Under the pieces are notes generated by a model. The model did no database searches. It was not told the origin of the DNA and worked only from the letters and a program-made list of their open reading frames with translations. This document shows positions 10,793 to 20,531 of a DNA stretch of 64,000 nt, one piece after another. A program made the translations under genes and the position numbers. The stretch lies in NCBI GenBank assembly GCA_023014485.1, contig JAJOZX010000487.1, forward strand, positions 300,501 to 364,500, read 5' to 3'. This DNA is from Bathynomus jamesi. Taxonomy: Eukaryota; Arthropoda; Malacostraca; Isopoda; Cirolanidae. The number at the start of each line of letters is the position of its first letter. Position 1 is the stretch's first letter.

Positions 10793-11518
10793 ATGAATAC
10801 GGTGGAGCTCCCTTTGAGAAGCATTCTCAACGCCTCATACGACGTCTCCGTGACGAAGTCATTGCGCGTATTCAGGCGAGAAACCGGTGCCATTAACTGT
10901 ATGTTTGAAACGAACAGGAGGCCTGCGAGCAAACGCAACGCTATTTATTTAAGTGCCGAGGAGATGCAGAAAATCTTCGTGGTGGTTGAGAGGTGGGCTG
11001 AGGACCGTTATAAAATACCAGCTGACGTAGATACAATAAGAGATGTGATTAGTGACGCCTCCTCATATGCCATTTTTTGCACATTGAGTATAAATAATGA
11101 ACAACCATGCATTGATATACGAGAGATGTGGAAATGGTCAGCTGATAACGATCTTGTTCCTACGCGGAACCGTTTCATCCACGACAGAATGTTTGAAATT
11201 TTCGGTTTACGCAGGCTGAAATCTATATTAGACGCGCCTGTTATGGTTATGCTTTATTTTGACACGGTACTCGAATACGCATACGCTGCTCTGTTCGATG
11301 GGTTTACCTAGTGTAGGGTTGAACAAGGTGAGAATGGTCTAGAAATTGATGATTATTTAATAAGTTTAGACTCTTCGAAATATCATGAACTTTGGTACAA
11401 AACACTTGACCGGTACAGGGCTGAGCTCACCTACACCGTTCACCCTGAAGAACTACTTCTTTATATAATGATCATCTGTTGTAGCGAATTAGATTATCTC
11501 GGCAACAGCTATGCATTG
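10793..11518 (+). pseudogene. Unknown Polinton-associated protein, copy 1 (PC4-like?)
   Basis: The frame opens MNTVELPLRSILNASYDVSV and reads 172 residues to a stop at 11311. Homology then continues past the stop (for example SKYHELWY at about 11379) to about 11518. A second, more broken copy lies on the minus strand at 38250-38988 inside the Polinton, where MELPLSSIFNAVYEVSV and YFDTVLEYAY are recognisably the same. Residues 15-60 alternate hydrophobic strands and end in ASKRNAIYLSAEEMQKIF. That pattern resembles the single-stranded-DNA-binding PC4 fold, but this is inference from pattern only. I do not recognise the family. It may be a displaced part of a Polinton end. Confidence 0.5.
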
Positions 11519-11741
11519 TGAAGAAGAGTTCACGATTGAAAAGTTCGGGACCTTAAGAAAAAGTCCCCGATTGGAAAGGCATGATTATAAGCTTGTATTC
11601 AATGTAACGGCCCACGATGACGTTTTTGCGCGTGCTTTTGATTGTGTTCTAGCTGCGCCTAAAGGCAACTTGCCTGCCGAGTGGAAAGTGGGTACAAAAT
11701 TATGCTTATGCGTTTTGTATATATTTCCTGTAATAATATGA
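11511..11741 (+). pseudogene. Downstream part of the same unknown gene
   Basis: Frame beginning at MHCEEEFTIEKFGTLRKSP and continuing to about 11699 (LPAEWKVGTK). It overlaps the end of the previous stretch by a few bases and is probably the same protein after a frameshift. No counterpart was seen beside the 38-kb copy, which is cut by a retrotransposon at 38272. Function unknown. Confidence 0.35.
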
Positions 11742-11860
11742 TTATACGTTTTGTATATATTTTCCTGTACTAATATTTGATAATTTAACTATAATTTTCC
11801 TGTACTAATATTTGATCGAAAATTGTGCTATTAATAATAATAAAAATAGGAAATAAGTAA
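11716..11860. repeat. Direct repeat, first copy
   Basis: About 145 bases containing GATTATACGTTTTGTATATA and TTCCTGTACTAATATTTGAT. It is repeated in the same orientation at 12951-13091 with small differences. Confidence 0.8.
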
Positions 11861-11875
11861 TAAATATATTTCCTG

Positions 11876-11949
<74 letters not shown>
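11876..11949. repeat. (TA)n microsatellite
   Basis: Pure TA run, one of the longest in the window. Confidence 0.95.
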
Positions 11950-11953
<4 letters not shown>

Positions 11954-12530
11954 GCGACATTTTATGCAAAGTCTGACACTATACAATATATACTCTGAGT
12001 TCAATTTTATAAAGTTCTTGTGGATGACCGTCTTTTGATTTCGGTTGATGTAGCGACCCGTAGTTCGGTTCCCACGTTGACTTTATACGCTAGATATGAC
12101 GTTTAAACATTTAATGAAAAGGGAATTACATTGCATATTAAGCGATATTTAAAACAGAAAGAGGACTTTTGAAAATGTATTTCTACCGATCCGCTAAAAT
12201 GGGGAACGGGTACTATCAATGTACTGATTATTATGTAATGAAATTATAAGTGAAAGGGTGCGATTATTGCCCTTTGGGTATGTTTAATGGAAATAAATCT
12301 TCGTTTAGGTGAATATTTGTCGGGTTAAGCTATGAATGCGTGTATTTGTAATGCTAGCAATTTGTACCTTCAATCATTAAAGGCGTGTAATGAAGAATAT
12401 TCTAAAAGTTTTGCTTGTCCAATAGAAATCGGGCTCGTAAAAAGTTTAAAAAGCTACTAATTGGAAATCAGAAAATTTCGATTTTGCTTCTTTCCGAATA
12501 TATAAAGTACGGAGAAAGTAGGTCAAATAC
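11950..12530. other. No gene recognised
   Basis: AT-rich. A stretch near 12325-12360 (TATGAATGCGTGTATTTG) also occurs inside the small TTAA-flanked MITE at 19285-19372. Otherwise nothing was seen. Confidence 0.5.
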
Positions 12531-12533
12531 AAT

Positions 12534-12534
<1 letters not shown>

Positions 12535-12564
<30 letters not shown>

Positions 12565-12587
12565 TAGTATGACGATTGATAGTTATG

Positions 12588-12634
<47 letters not shown>

Positions 12635-12712
12635 ACGAATTGCTCATTCATTTATTATATATATATATATATTTTTTTTTGTCTACAAATATGGTTATAC
12701 GTTTTGTATATT

Positions 12713-12757
<45 letters not shown>
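12535..12757. repeat. Three (GT)n microsatellites
   Basis: GT runs at 12535-12565, 12593-12633 and 12720-12757, separated by related AT-rich spacers (CACGAATTGCTCATTCATTT compared with TACGAATTAATCATTTATTT). This suggests local tandem duplication. Confidence 0.9.
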
Positions 12758-12950
12758 GGTGTACGAATTAATCATTTATTTATTATATATATATTTTCTA
12801 CAAATTTGCTTATACGTGTTGTATATTTTCAAAATAATTAATATATATACACAAACGCTGATGGGGTGAGAAGTTTGTGGACTGAATGGGGGAAGCGGGG
12901 AGATAACCGTGTGTTTAATAATAACAAAAACAGGAATTAAGTAAGAAATA

Positions 12951-13091
12951 TATTTCCTGTAATAATATGATTATACGTTTTGTATATATTTTCCTGTACT
13001 AATATTTTATAATATAACTATATTTTTCATCTACTAATATTTAATCGAAAATTGTTCTATTAATAATAATAAAAATAGGAATTAAGTAATA
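12951..13091. repeat. Direct repeat, second copy
   Basis: Second copy of the 11716-11860 block in the same orientation. Confidence 0.8.
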
Positions 13092-13265
13092 AAATGATTT
13101 ATGTATTCCTTGTACACAATTATATCATTTGTTTGGTTTTCTGAATAATTAATTAATTGCTATTTCTCAAATCGGTCTTCTAAGACTGTTAATGGATGAA
13201 TATATGGGTTAATTTAGTCACTTGGTCGTATGTATAGGAGTGTGTGTGTGTGTGTGTGTGTGTGT

Positions 13266-13690
13266 TTAAATTAATTATTTATTTAATAAACAGAATTTCC
13301 TTTAAAATAAATAGTTCTCTTTAAGGAGAAGATTCATCTGTTGTGGTAACGAATTAAAATAAATGGCAGTACCTGACAACTATCATCATATAAATGAATG
13401 GTGGTACTTAGCAACTCTCCCTAATATAAATTAAAATAAATGGTGGTATTTAGCAACCGAATGGCTGAATAATATAAGGAATAATTAAATAAATATTGCT
13501 ATCTGGCAACTCAGTCTTCTAGACTGATTAATATATGAATTAATTTAATATATAACGCAAACTGGCAACTCAGCCTTCTATTAGCTGATTAATATATGGT
13601 TTAATTAAATATTTAATGCTATCTGGCTGGCAACTCATACCCTGAGGCACTGACTGGGACACTATAAGAGGCCGGGTGTTGGACGACAGA
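13266..13690 (+). repeat. Degenerate repeats leading to a possible LTR-like promoter
   Basis: Repeated phrases CTATCTGGCAACTCAG (13499, 13562, 13620) and GGTGGTATTTAGCAAC show imperfect tandem structure. At 13662-13680 the sequence CACTATAAGAGGCCGGGTG looks like a TATA box with a GC-rich start region, as in some LTR retrotransposon promoters. No matching second LTR, primer site or gag-pol was found, so this is only a possibility. Confidence 0.3.
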
Positions 13691-13803
13691 GTCATATGAG
13701 CTCGGCTTCCAGCCGAGCAAGGATCTCTGGTTCTTTCTCTTTCTGGCCCTTTGGGTGGTGAGGAAACCCCTTCCCTCACATAGAGGCCTCTTAGGTTAGG
13801 TAT

Positions 13804-13893
13804 GCCCCTTTGGGGGGAATAGCTTGGGGGAGAACTCCGCCTCCAAGTTGCATGCCCCTTGCAATCCCATTTTGGGATTGGCAACAAAGGTCG

Positions 13894-13924
<31 letters not shown>

Positions 13925-14017
13925 ACCCCTTTGGGGGGAATAGCTTGGGGGAGAACTCCGCCTCCAAGTTGCATGCCCCTTGCAATCCCATTTTGGGATT
14001 GGCAACAAAGGTCAGTA

Positions 14018-14056
<39 letters not shown>

Positions 14057-14222
14057 ACCCCTTTGGGGGGAATAGCTTGGGGGAGAACTCCGCCTCCAAG
14101 TTGCATGCCCCTTGCAATCCCATTTTGGGGTTGGCAGTCTCCTTTGGGGGGTTCAGCTTGGAGGAGAACTCCGCCTCCAAGTTGCATACCTCTTGCAGTC
14201 CCATTTCGGGGCTGGCAACAGA
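13804..14222 (+). repeat. Tandem GC-rich units separated by (CT)n
   Basis: Units begin at about 13804, 13926 and 14057, with a diverged fourth at 14141. Each holds GGGGAGAACTCCGCCTCCAA and GCAATCCCATTTTGGG. CT runs separate the first three (13898-13924, 14019-14051). The unit is GC-rich against AT-rich surroundings. Long open frames across it on both strands reflect repetition, not coding. Confidence 0.85.
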
Positions 14223-14656
14223 GGGGGTGCCTTGGCATCGAGGGGGGGAGGGGCTTAGCAACGAAGGGGGGCGGGGGTTACCAACAAACGGGGGGTGCCA
14301 AAGGGGGGGGGTGGCACTCTTCCAACAAAGGTGGATGGGGGTGACACTCTTGCAATATTACGTAATATTATGCAATTGCAACTTGCACTCCACCCTTTTG
14401 CGGGCATTCTACTAAGGAGAACCAAGGAAAGTTTTAGTAACACATTCGTCCCTCCCAGTCCTCCCACTAGGCTGTGTTTTGGGGGGGCTTCTGCTGCGCA
14501 AGACGCATCGGCCGAGCATTCTAGTATGTGTGTATATAAAATTGAGATATTTGTTATTTACTAAAACTACGCAATATTATATTGTCTGACGACTTATTGA
14601 TTTTTAACTCGCTTGTGTTTGTTGCATTCGAGAATTTTTTTTTTATATATATAAAT

Positions 14657-14699
14657 CAGTGGCGTGCGGTGGGTGTGTCCACAGGGTAAGCGGTAGCTG

Positions 14700-14739
<40 letters not shown>

Positions 14740-14855
14740 AGCATCATAACTTTATATTACTTTTCGATTACTGTAGTAATATACTGACTTTTTGTAATTT
14801 GACTTTTAACTGGGTAGAAGGCGCATGCTCCGCTTACCCTGACTGCACGCCAGTG
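14657..14855. mobile_element. hAT-type MITE, 199 bp
   Basis: Left end CAGTGGCGTGCGGTGGGTG and right end GCACGCCAGTG are inverted, with an inner AGGGTAAGCGG repeated in both ends. The 8-bp flanks ATATAAAT and ATATATAT differ at one base and could be a decayed target duplication. It has no coding capacity and contains a (TA)n run at 14703-14734. Confidence 0.65.
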
Positions 14856-14869
14856 ATATATATACACAC

Positions 14870-14925
<56 letters not shown>
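14870..14925. repeat. (CA)n and (TA)n microsatellite
   Basis: CA run then TA run directly before a SINE cluster. Confidence 0.95.
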
Positions 14926-14930
<5 letters not shown>

Positions 14931-14931
14931 C

Positions 14932-15056
14932 AAACACGCAGTATAATTAACGTAAAGAACGACGCTTGTATAGAAGAATATCCCGCGCAAGATGAGAGCG
15001 AGAGAACAAAACAAATGAAAAAATGAGGTAACCACCCGGGAATCGAACCCGGGATT
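14932..15056 (-). mobile_element. tRNA-derived SINE, family B, truncated
   Basis: Minus-strand tail part of the family B unit, cut inside the tRNA-like region after the B box (GGTTCGATTCCCGGGTGG read on the minus strand). It meets plus-strand copies head-to-head at 15057. Confidence 0.75.
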
Positions 15057-15654
15057 TGTTTCGTTCTCTCGCTCTCATCTTGCGCGGAATATTCTCCTAT
15101 ACAAGCGTCGTTCTTTACGTTAATTATACTGCGTGTTTGCAGTTTAAATGTATATAATGTACGGCATGCGGGAGGTGCCCCCTTGGGGCATTGGTTTCTG
15201 CGCTATGTAGAGGAATTACGGCATTTGATTGAGTGAGGCCCGTGGTGTAATGGTTATCATATCTGACCGGCAATCGGAAGATCCCGGGTTCGATTCCCGG
15301 GTGGTTACCTCATTTTTTCATTTGTTTCGTTCTCTCGCTCTCATCTTGCGCGGAATATTCTCCTATACAAGCGTCGTTCTTTACGTTAATTATACTGCGT
15401 GTTTGCAGTTTAAATGTAGTATATAATGTACGGCATGTGGGAGGTGCCCCCTTGGGGCATTGGTTTCTGCGTTATGTAGATGAATTACGGCATTTGATTG
15501 AGTGAGGCCCGTGGTGTAATGGTTATCATATCTGACCTGCAATCGGAAGATCCCGGTTTCGATTCCCGGGTGGTTACCTCATTTTTTCATTTGTTTCGTT
15601 CTCTCTCTCTCATCTTGCGCGGTATATTCTCCTATACAAGCGTCGTTCTTTACG

Positions 15655-15657
<3 letters not shown>
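15057..15657 (+). mobile_element. tRNA-derived SINE, family B, tandem copies
   Basis: Units start at 15117, 15383 and 15652, a period of about 267 bases. tRNA-like segments lie at 15236-15308 and 15505-15577 with A-box GGTGTAATGGTTATC and B-box GGTTCGATTCC. The second B box is altered (GTTTCGATTCC). It shares the anticodon-arm block TGACCGGCAATCGGAAGAT with family A. It ends in (TA)n at 15658-15692. Confidence 0.8.
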
Positions 15658-15692
<35 letters not shown>

Positions 15693-15695
<3 letters not shown>

Positions 15696-15832
15696 CTTGT
15701 TTTTGCTTCCGCCTCAATTGTTCATTCTGACGAAGGTGAAGCTTGTCACTTTACTTTAGACCTACAGTTTAACGTGGAATCCGAACCACGCCCCATTAAC
15801 AGCCCAGCGTCTTAACCACTGGGCTACCCAGG
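15693..15832 (-). mobile_element. SINE-like repeat, family C
   Basis: On the minus strand it reads GGTAGCCCAGTGGTTAAGAC, a tRNA-like A box, followed by GTGGTTCGGATTCCACG, a B-box-like segment. Related sequence occurs at 22577-23125 and 26765-26815. Not a functional tRNA. Confidence 0.6.
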
Positions 15833-15837
15833 ATATA

Positions 15838-16740
15838 CAGGGCGTCCCAAAAAAACGCATACACACTTTAACAGCTGATAGCTCAATTGATGTTTCTTTC
15901 TTTCCAAGTTAAACCCATTAGAATTAATAATGGCAGTCAGACTAAGCTTTGAACAAAGGAAATTCATTCTAAAATGCTACTGGAAGTGTGAAAACGCAGT
16001 TGAAGTGCAAAGACAGTTTAGGAGGGAGTTTCAAACAGATCCACCAACGCGACTTACCATCACTCGAATTAGAGATAAGTTTGAAGCCGATGGAACTGTT
16101 CAGAATGTCCACAAGAAACGTTCCGGAAGACCACGGACATCGACAAGCCCCACAAAGCAAGAAAGAGTACTGGAAACGTATCACCAAAGTCCAAGAAAAT
16201 CTGTGCGGCAAGCGAGTCGTGAGGTAGGAATTTCAGAATCGTCTGTCCAACGCATTTTGAAGCGCTGTCAATGGAAAAGTTACATTCCAAGATTAGTCCA
16301 TGCTATTAATGAAAATGATCCGGACCGAAGAGTGGAGTATTGCGAGTGGTACTTGGCACGATGTGGATGTGGATTGGACGAAGGGGTTTCGTAGAATACC
16401 CTCCGCGTTCACCAGACCTCACACCACTAGACTTTTTTTTATGGGGATACTTAAAAGACAAAGTCTACGCTATAAAACCTGCAACAGTCGCTGAATTGAG
16501 AGCAGCCATTGAACGAGAATGCACACAAATACCAAACGAAATGTTTCGTGATGTTTGCGATTCCATTGCTTCGCGTTATCAGCAGTGCCTGGACCAGAAC
16601 GGACGTCAGTTTGAAAACAGGCGTTGACAAAACAATTAAATAATGTCTGTAGATTCTATTACATTTTGAAAATGAAATGTATTTTAATAAACACTGCCTT
16701 TATAATTATTTAAAGTGTGTATACATTTTTTTGGGACGCC

Positions 16741-16743
<3 letters not shown>
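15838..16743 (+). mobile_element. Mariner deletion derivative, 906 bp
   Basis: The terminal inverted repeats are about 32 bp with one or two mismatches (15839-15870 and 16711-16742). They begin AGGGCGTCCCAAAAAAA. TA dinucleotides flank both ends (15836-15837 and 16744-16745), the expected target duplication. It carries a transposase remnant without its catalytic middle. Confidence 0.88.
15930..16627 (+). pseudogene. Mariner transposase with internal deletion
   Basis: The N-terminal 145 residues carry two helix-turn-helix segments ([20 protein letters not shown] and [20 protein letters not shown]). After CEWYLA at about 16355 the frame jumps into the C-terminal region [20 protein letters not shown], read in another frame from about 16385 to the stop at 16627. 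Roughly 100 residues holding the first two catalytic aspartates are missing. The third region matches the mariner group with SPDLTPLDFF. The start at 15930 is about 90 bases inside the terminal repeat, usual for mariners. It cannot be active and may be mobilised by full-length relatives. Confidence 0.85.
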
Positions 16744-16745
<2 letters not shown>

Positions 16746-16777
<32 letters not shown>

Positions 16778-17332
16778 CCTCATTTAAGCAATTGTTCGTA
16801 TAATCCAATTTATATGTTTCTTAGTTCACTTATGTTACTTGACTAAATAAACTCCAAACTTTTATATAATTATGTTTCCAATTAATAACAAATTAGTTTG
16901 TGTGTAAACATTTTGTCTTTCGAAAACTCTTTCTCACCTTACATATATTAACTGAAGGAATAAACATCAATTTCTTATTAAGTGTCTGGACTATTAATAT
17001 AATTTTAGGATTTAATTTCAAGCAAGGAATTTCCTTTGGTCGTTGTTCTGCCTCGCATTTCCAGGCGAGTCTGAGGTTTTTGCTCGTTTTCAAGGCCACT
17101 GCAGATTTTATAACATTGCCGGAGATCTCTCGTAAGTAAACACAGTTATGAAATATAGTTATCTTTACGATGATTACACTGTATAATAGGCAAATTATTT
17201 GTTTGAACAGTTAAGAAGTCATCGTCTTCTACAAATTGGCATTGATTTCGACAAATTTTACTCTCTCGTTCCATATATATATATATATGTGATATGTGTG
17301 TGTGTGTGTGTGTATATGTGTATATAATATAT

Positions 17333-17411
<79 letters not shown>

Positions 17412-17819
17412 TATATATATATACACAGTAGGTGGGTCACAATTTTAATCAGGATTGGTGTGAGTGTGGAAACTTGCTCCTGCACTATAAAAACAAGATA
17501 CACAACATGAACTTAAGATTTAATAGTTTTTAGGGGTCCCAACTTTTCATTGAATTTTTATGTACGATTGAGGCACTTATCACTGGCGTGAAAACCCGTT
17601 TCCTATGCCATTGTGTTCCACAGCTTTCCTTCTTTTGAATAAATATGCATACAGTTGGCTAGTTCGTCACTAAAGATTATAAAAATCTGTTTATTTTAAG
17701 TTTGGTAATTTTCATGCATCATTACAAAATCGAGAGGTTGCGTCGGCAGAGTGACGAACTTGGCCAGGGTCATTAGCCAATGAGCGTTACTTAAAGCACA
17801 GTTCCTGGAACGACGGATC
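16746..17819. other. No gene recognised; microsatellites
   Basis: AT-rich, with (TA)n at 16743-16772 and a compound TA/GT tract at 17272-17424. Nothing coding is supported. Confidence 0.55.
17272..17424. repeat. Compound (TA)n/(GT)n microsatellite
   Basis: Alternating TA and GT runs over about 150 bases. Confidence 0.95.
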
Positions 17820-18256
17820 ACGCAAGATGGCTCACAAGAGCCAACAGAGTTTTTCGTTATTACATGTCAGAGAGGAACCAACTCATGAATTAATGTGCTT
17901 GGTAGCATACACTATTAAAATTTATGCTCCAACATGGTTCAAAATGAAATTGAACTGGAAGTGTACTGATGGAGCTAAAAATTTCCACTTCTTATTAATC
18001 CAAATCAATGAGTTAACTGATGCAAATGTAACTGAAGTTGCTCAAGGTGCATTATAATGGCACTGCTATTTTTGTCATCCAGATAATATTCTTCTAAGCG
18101 CAGTAGTTGATGATCATTTGGAAGTTAGAACTGAAGCGAATATAATCATTAAACCAAGACAGATCACCAGAGAAGAAATTAGGACTTTCTGCAAGACAGA
18201 GTTTAAAATCAACTTTCGGGCAACTTCTTATACTGATATGATTGATTGGACCACAG

Positions 18257-18952
18257 GGCATCCGGCTAGTTCTTCGCCAACAATTCATCCCCAACAATTC
18301 ATAGCCAACAATTCATAGCCGTATACAAATCAAGCCCAACAATTCATAGCCAGGAAAATTAATAGCGGCTTTAACTTAACCTTAAAAAGTTACTTAAATT
18401 ACAGAAAGAGAGAAATAAATATAAAGATAAATTGAAAAATACTGACTATGAATTGTTGGCTGACATAAAATTAAGAAGACGAATTTTATGTGACGTCATT
18501 GACGACCTTGAAACATAAATACAAAATGTTTGTATTTGTAAATTGTAACTTGTAAATTGTAAATCGGGACTACCTACGAAAAACACATTTTCCGTTTCAA
18601 GCGGAAAAACAAAATAGAACGGAAAATGCCCGGTTAGGTCAACTGAATGCCCGGTTAGGTCAACTGAATGCCAGGTTAGGTCAACTGAACGCCCGGTTAG
18701 GTCAACTGAACGCCCTTGATGATTGGTTAGGTTAAGTTGTGATATTTTCGTTAGTTTAAACGAAAATGACGAGAGCAAAAATACATAATAAACAGTATAT
18801 ATATAAAAAATTGTTGGGGATGAATTGTTGGGGATGAATTGTTGGGGCTGAATTGTTGGGGATGAATTGTTGGGGATGAATTGTATACGGCTATGAATTG
18901 TTGGCTATGAATTGTTGGGGATGAACTGTTGGCGAAGAATGTTCCGTAATCC
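18257..18952. mobile_element. Mutator-like MITE, 696 bp with 9-bp target duplication
   Basis: The terminal inverted repeats are about 72 bp (18257-18328 and 18881-18952). The inner 59 bases match with one difference and include TTCTTCGCCAACAATTCATC. Perfect 9-bp direct repeats GGACCACAG flank it (18248-18256 and 18953-18961). The 9-bp duplication and long terminal repeats fit the Mutator superfamily. The repeats are themselves built of tandem CCCAACAATTCAT-like words, with extra copies inside the right end. No transposase is present. Confidence 0.85.
18628..18714. repeat. 21-bp minisatellite inside the Mutator-like MITE
   Basis: Four copies of a 21-base unit containing GGTTAGGTCAACTGAA, with a degenerate fifth nearby at 18722. 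Confidence 0.9.
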
Positions 18953-19284
18953 GGACCACAGTTCAAGCTACTCCGCCACCAATTCTTGAAAGTACAACTG
19001 ATGAGGAGCTGTTAAACAAAACAGTGAATAATGACTCCATGCCATAGTCAAACTGTTGAAAGACAGTCACAAGAAGTTACAAGAGTTAGTGAAAAAGTTT
19101 TTGTCCACAAAGCGGCAATGGATGATTGTTTCCAGTCAAAAATCAAGGAAATCATAACCCAAACTTGAATCCACAAAAGACTTCGTGTAGGCTATTAATT
19201 GCACTTCTTTAAGGGGTCAGATTGTTACAAATATTTTTTTGGTTTTAATGTTGTTACATTCTGATGTTGAAATGAATAATTTAA

Positions 19285-19372
19285 CCCTTTACTGCCCAAA
19301 TATTTTGTAGGGTTAAGTTATGAATGCGTGTATTTGAAAGGTTACAAATTTGTCCTTTTGGGCAGTAAAGGG
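19285..19372. mobile_element. TTAA-flanked piggyBac-type MITE, 88 bp
   Basis: The ends CCCTTTACTGCCCAAA and TTTTGGGCAGTAAAGGG form inverted repeats, flanked by TTAA on both sides (19281-19284 and 19373-19376). TTAA target duplication is the piggyBac hallmark. Too short to code. Confidence 0.65.
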
Positions 19373-19376
19373 TTAA

Positions 19377-19840
19377 ACAATCTGAAAATGAATAATTTAA
19401 ATTTTTTTTAGAGAAACTAACGTAAAATTGAACATTCACTCAATATATTTTGGTTCACTTTGAATTAGTTTGTCCTAAAATTTACGTATTGGAGTGCTCC
19501 GTTTTTTGTTAATTAGACTACATCATTGTTTGTAAAGTTCAACAATTTTCTAATTTTGATGTTCAGTTTTGGTGCATTTTAACGTTCGTTGTTAAGCAAC
19601 GTTCGTTATTATGCGTTTTAATTATGAAAATAAACAAAAAACAAAGTCATACAGACTATTTCCATCATGGCTATTGAAATTACTAATATGGAAATAGTCT
19701 CGTATTCAAACCTAAGCTTGGACCCCTAAACCTGATCGAAAAAACCTCAAATTTCATAAATGAATTATGTGATAATAAAAACAACTTTCTAAACCCGTAA
19801 CATAAAGAACATATTTTTTTAAATTTCGACCATCCTAATA
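19377..19840. other. No gene recognised
   Basis: AT-rich DNA without recognisable frame or element end. Confidence 0.5.
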
Positions 19841-19845
19841 TATAT

Positions 19846-19867
19846 ATACACATATATATATATATAT

Positions 19868-19932
<65 letters not shown>

Positions 19933-19945
19933 TATTATATATATA
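19846..19945. repeat. (TA)n microsatellite
   Basis: TA run with CA interruptions. A mariner-type element follows directly. Confidence 0.95.
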
Positions 19946-20525
19946 CAGGTGTCCGAGAATTATCTGTACAATTTTTGGCTGTTATTAAAAGTCAACCATG
20001 AAGTGTAGAAATTCCAGTTTGTCCCATTTTACAGAGAATCTCATTAAGTTTTTTCTGATACCAAGTTGTGACAAGTTTTTTAGAAATTCCAGTGTGTCCG
20101 AACATTATCTGTACAATTTCATCTTTTAATAAAATTCTTGATAACACACGTAAAATTCTTAAACAAGATTATTTAGAATCTGTATTTTCAAAAGTTTCTT
20201 TTATTAAAGTAACGTTGTTACAAACATTCGATATGTGCACGGAGTGCACCATTAGTGATTCGCAAAACATCCAATCGATACTCCAAATGTTGCCATGTAC
20301 GCTGCAGCATATCCACATCAATTCGCTCAATAGCAGCTGTGATTCTTGCTTTTAAATCATCAATGTCTGTCACCCGCGTACATTTCTAAAAAACTTATCA
20401 AAACGTGGTATCAGAAAAAACTTAATGAGATTCTCTGTAAAATGGGACAACACTGGAATTTCTACACTTCATGGTTGACTTTTAATAACAGCCAAAAATT
20501 GTACAGATAATTCTCGGACACCCTG
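19946..20525 (-). mobile_element. Foldback mariner remnant, 580 bp
   Basis: Inverted ends of about 140 bp begin CAGGTGTCCGAGAATTATCTG and end in the reverse complement, with TA on each side. Minus-strand codons in the middle (about 20390 down to 20215) resemble a mariner transposase C-terminus (ARITAAIERIDVDMLQ, ITNGAHIE). The rest of the gene is gone. The 5' part contains a partial repeat of the terminal motif (GTGTCCGAACATTATCTGTA at 20093). Confidence 0.75.
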
Positions 20526-20531
20526 TATGTA

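Larger units (their letters stand above)
17827..19165 (+). pseudogene. hAT-like transposase remnant, same family as the 49-52 kb element
   Basis: The reading starts in LMCLVAYTIKIYAPTWF, which aligns with TFIIRVYAPTWF in the protein at 49334-50128. It continues through CHPDNILLSAVVDDH (compare GHPENVLLAMITDE) and TSYTDMIDWTT (compare EYQDMVDWQT). The coding is interrupted at 18257-18952 by a separate element. It resumes at VQATPPPILESTTDEELLNK and runs to about 19165 with stops and a frameshift. Reading across the insertion with one target copy keeps the frame. Only the C-terminal third is present. Old and non-functional. Confidence 0.75.

Noticed and set aside
13570..14415. Long open frames of 160-222 aa on both strands
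   Set aside because: They arise from a tandem repeat whose unit lacks stops. The mirrored frames share the same repeat period.
15229..15815. Open frames with the phrase SDRQSEDPGFDSR recurring in several places
   Set aside because: They are translations of the tRNA-like SINE segment, not protein genes.
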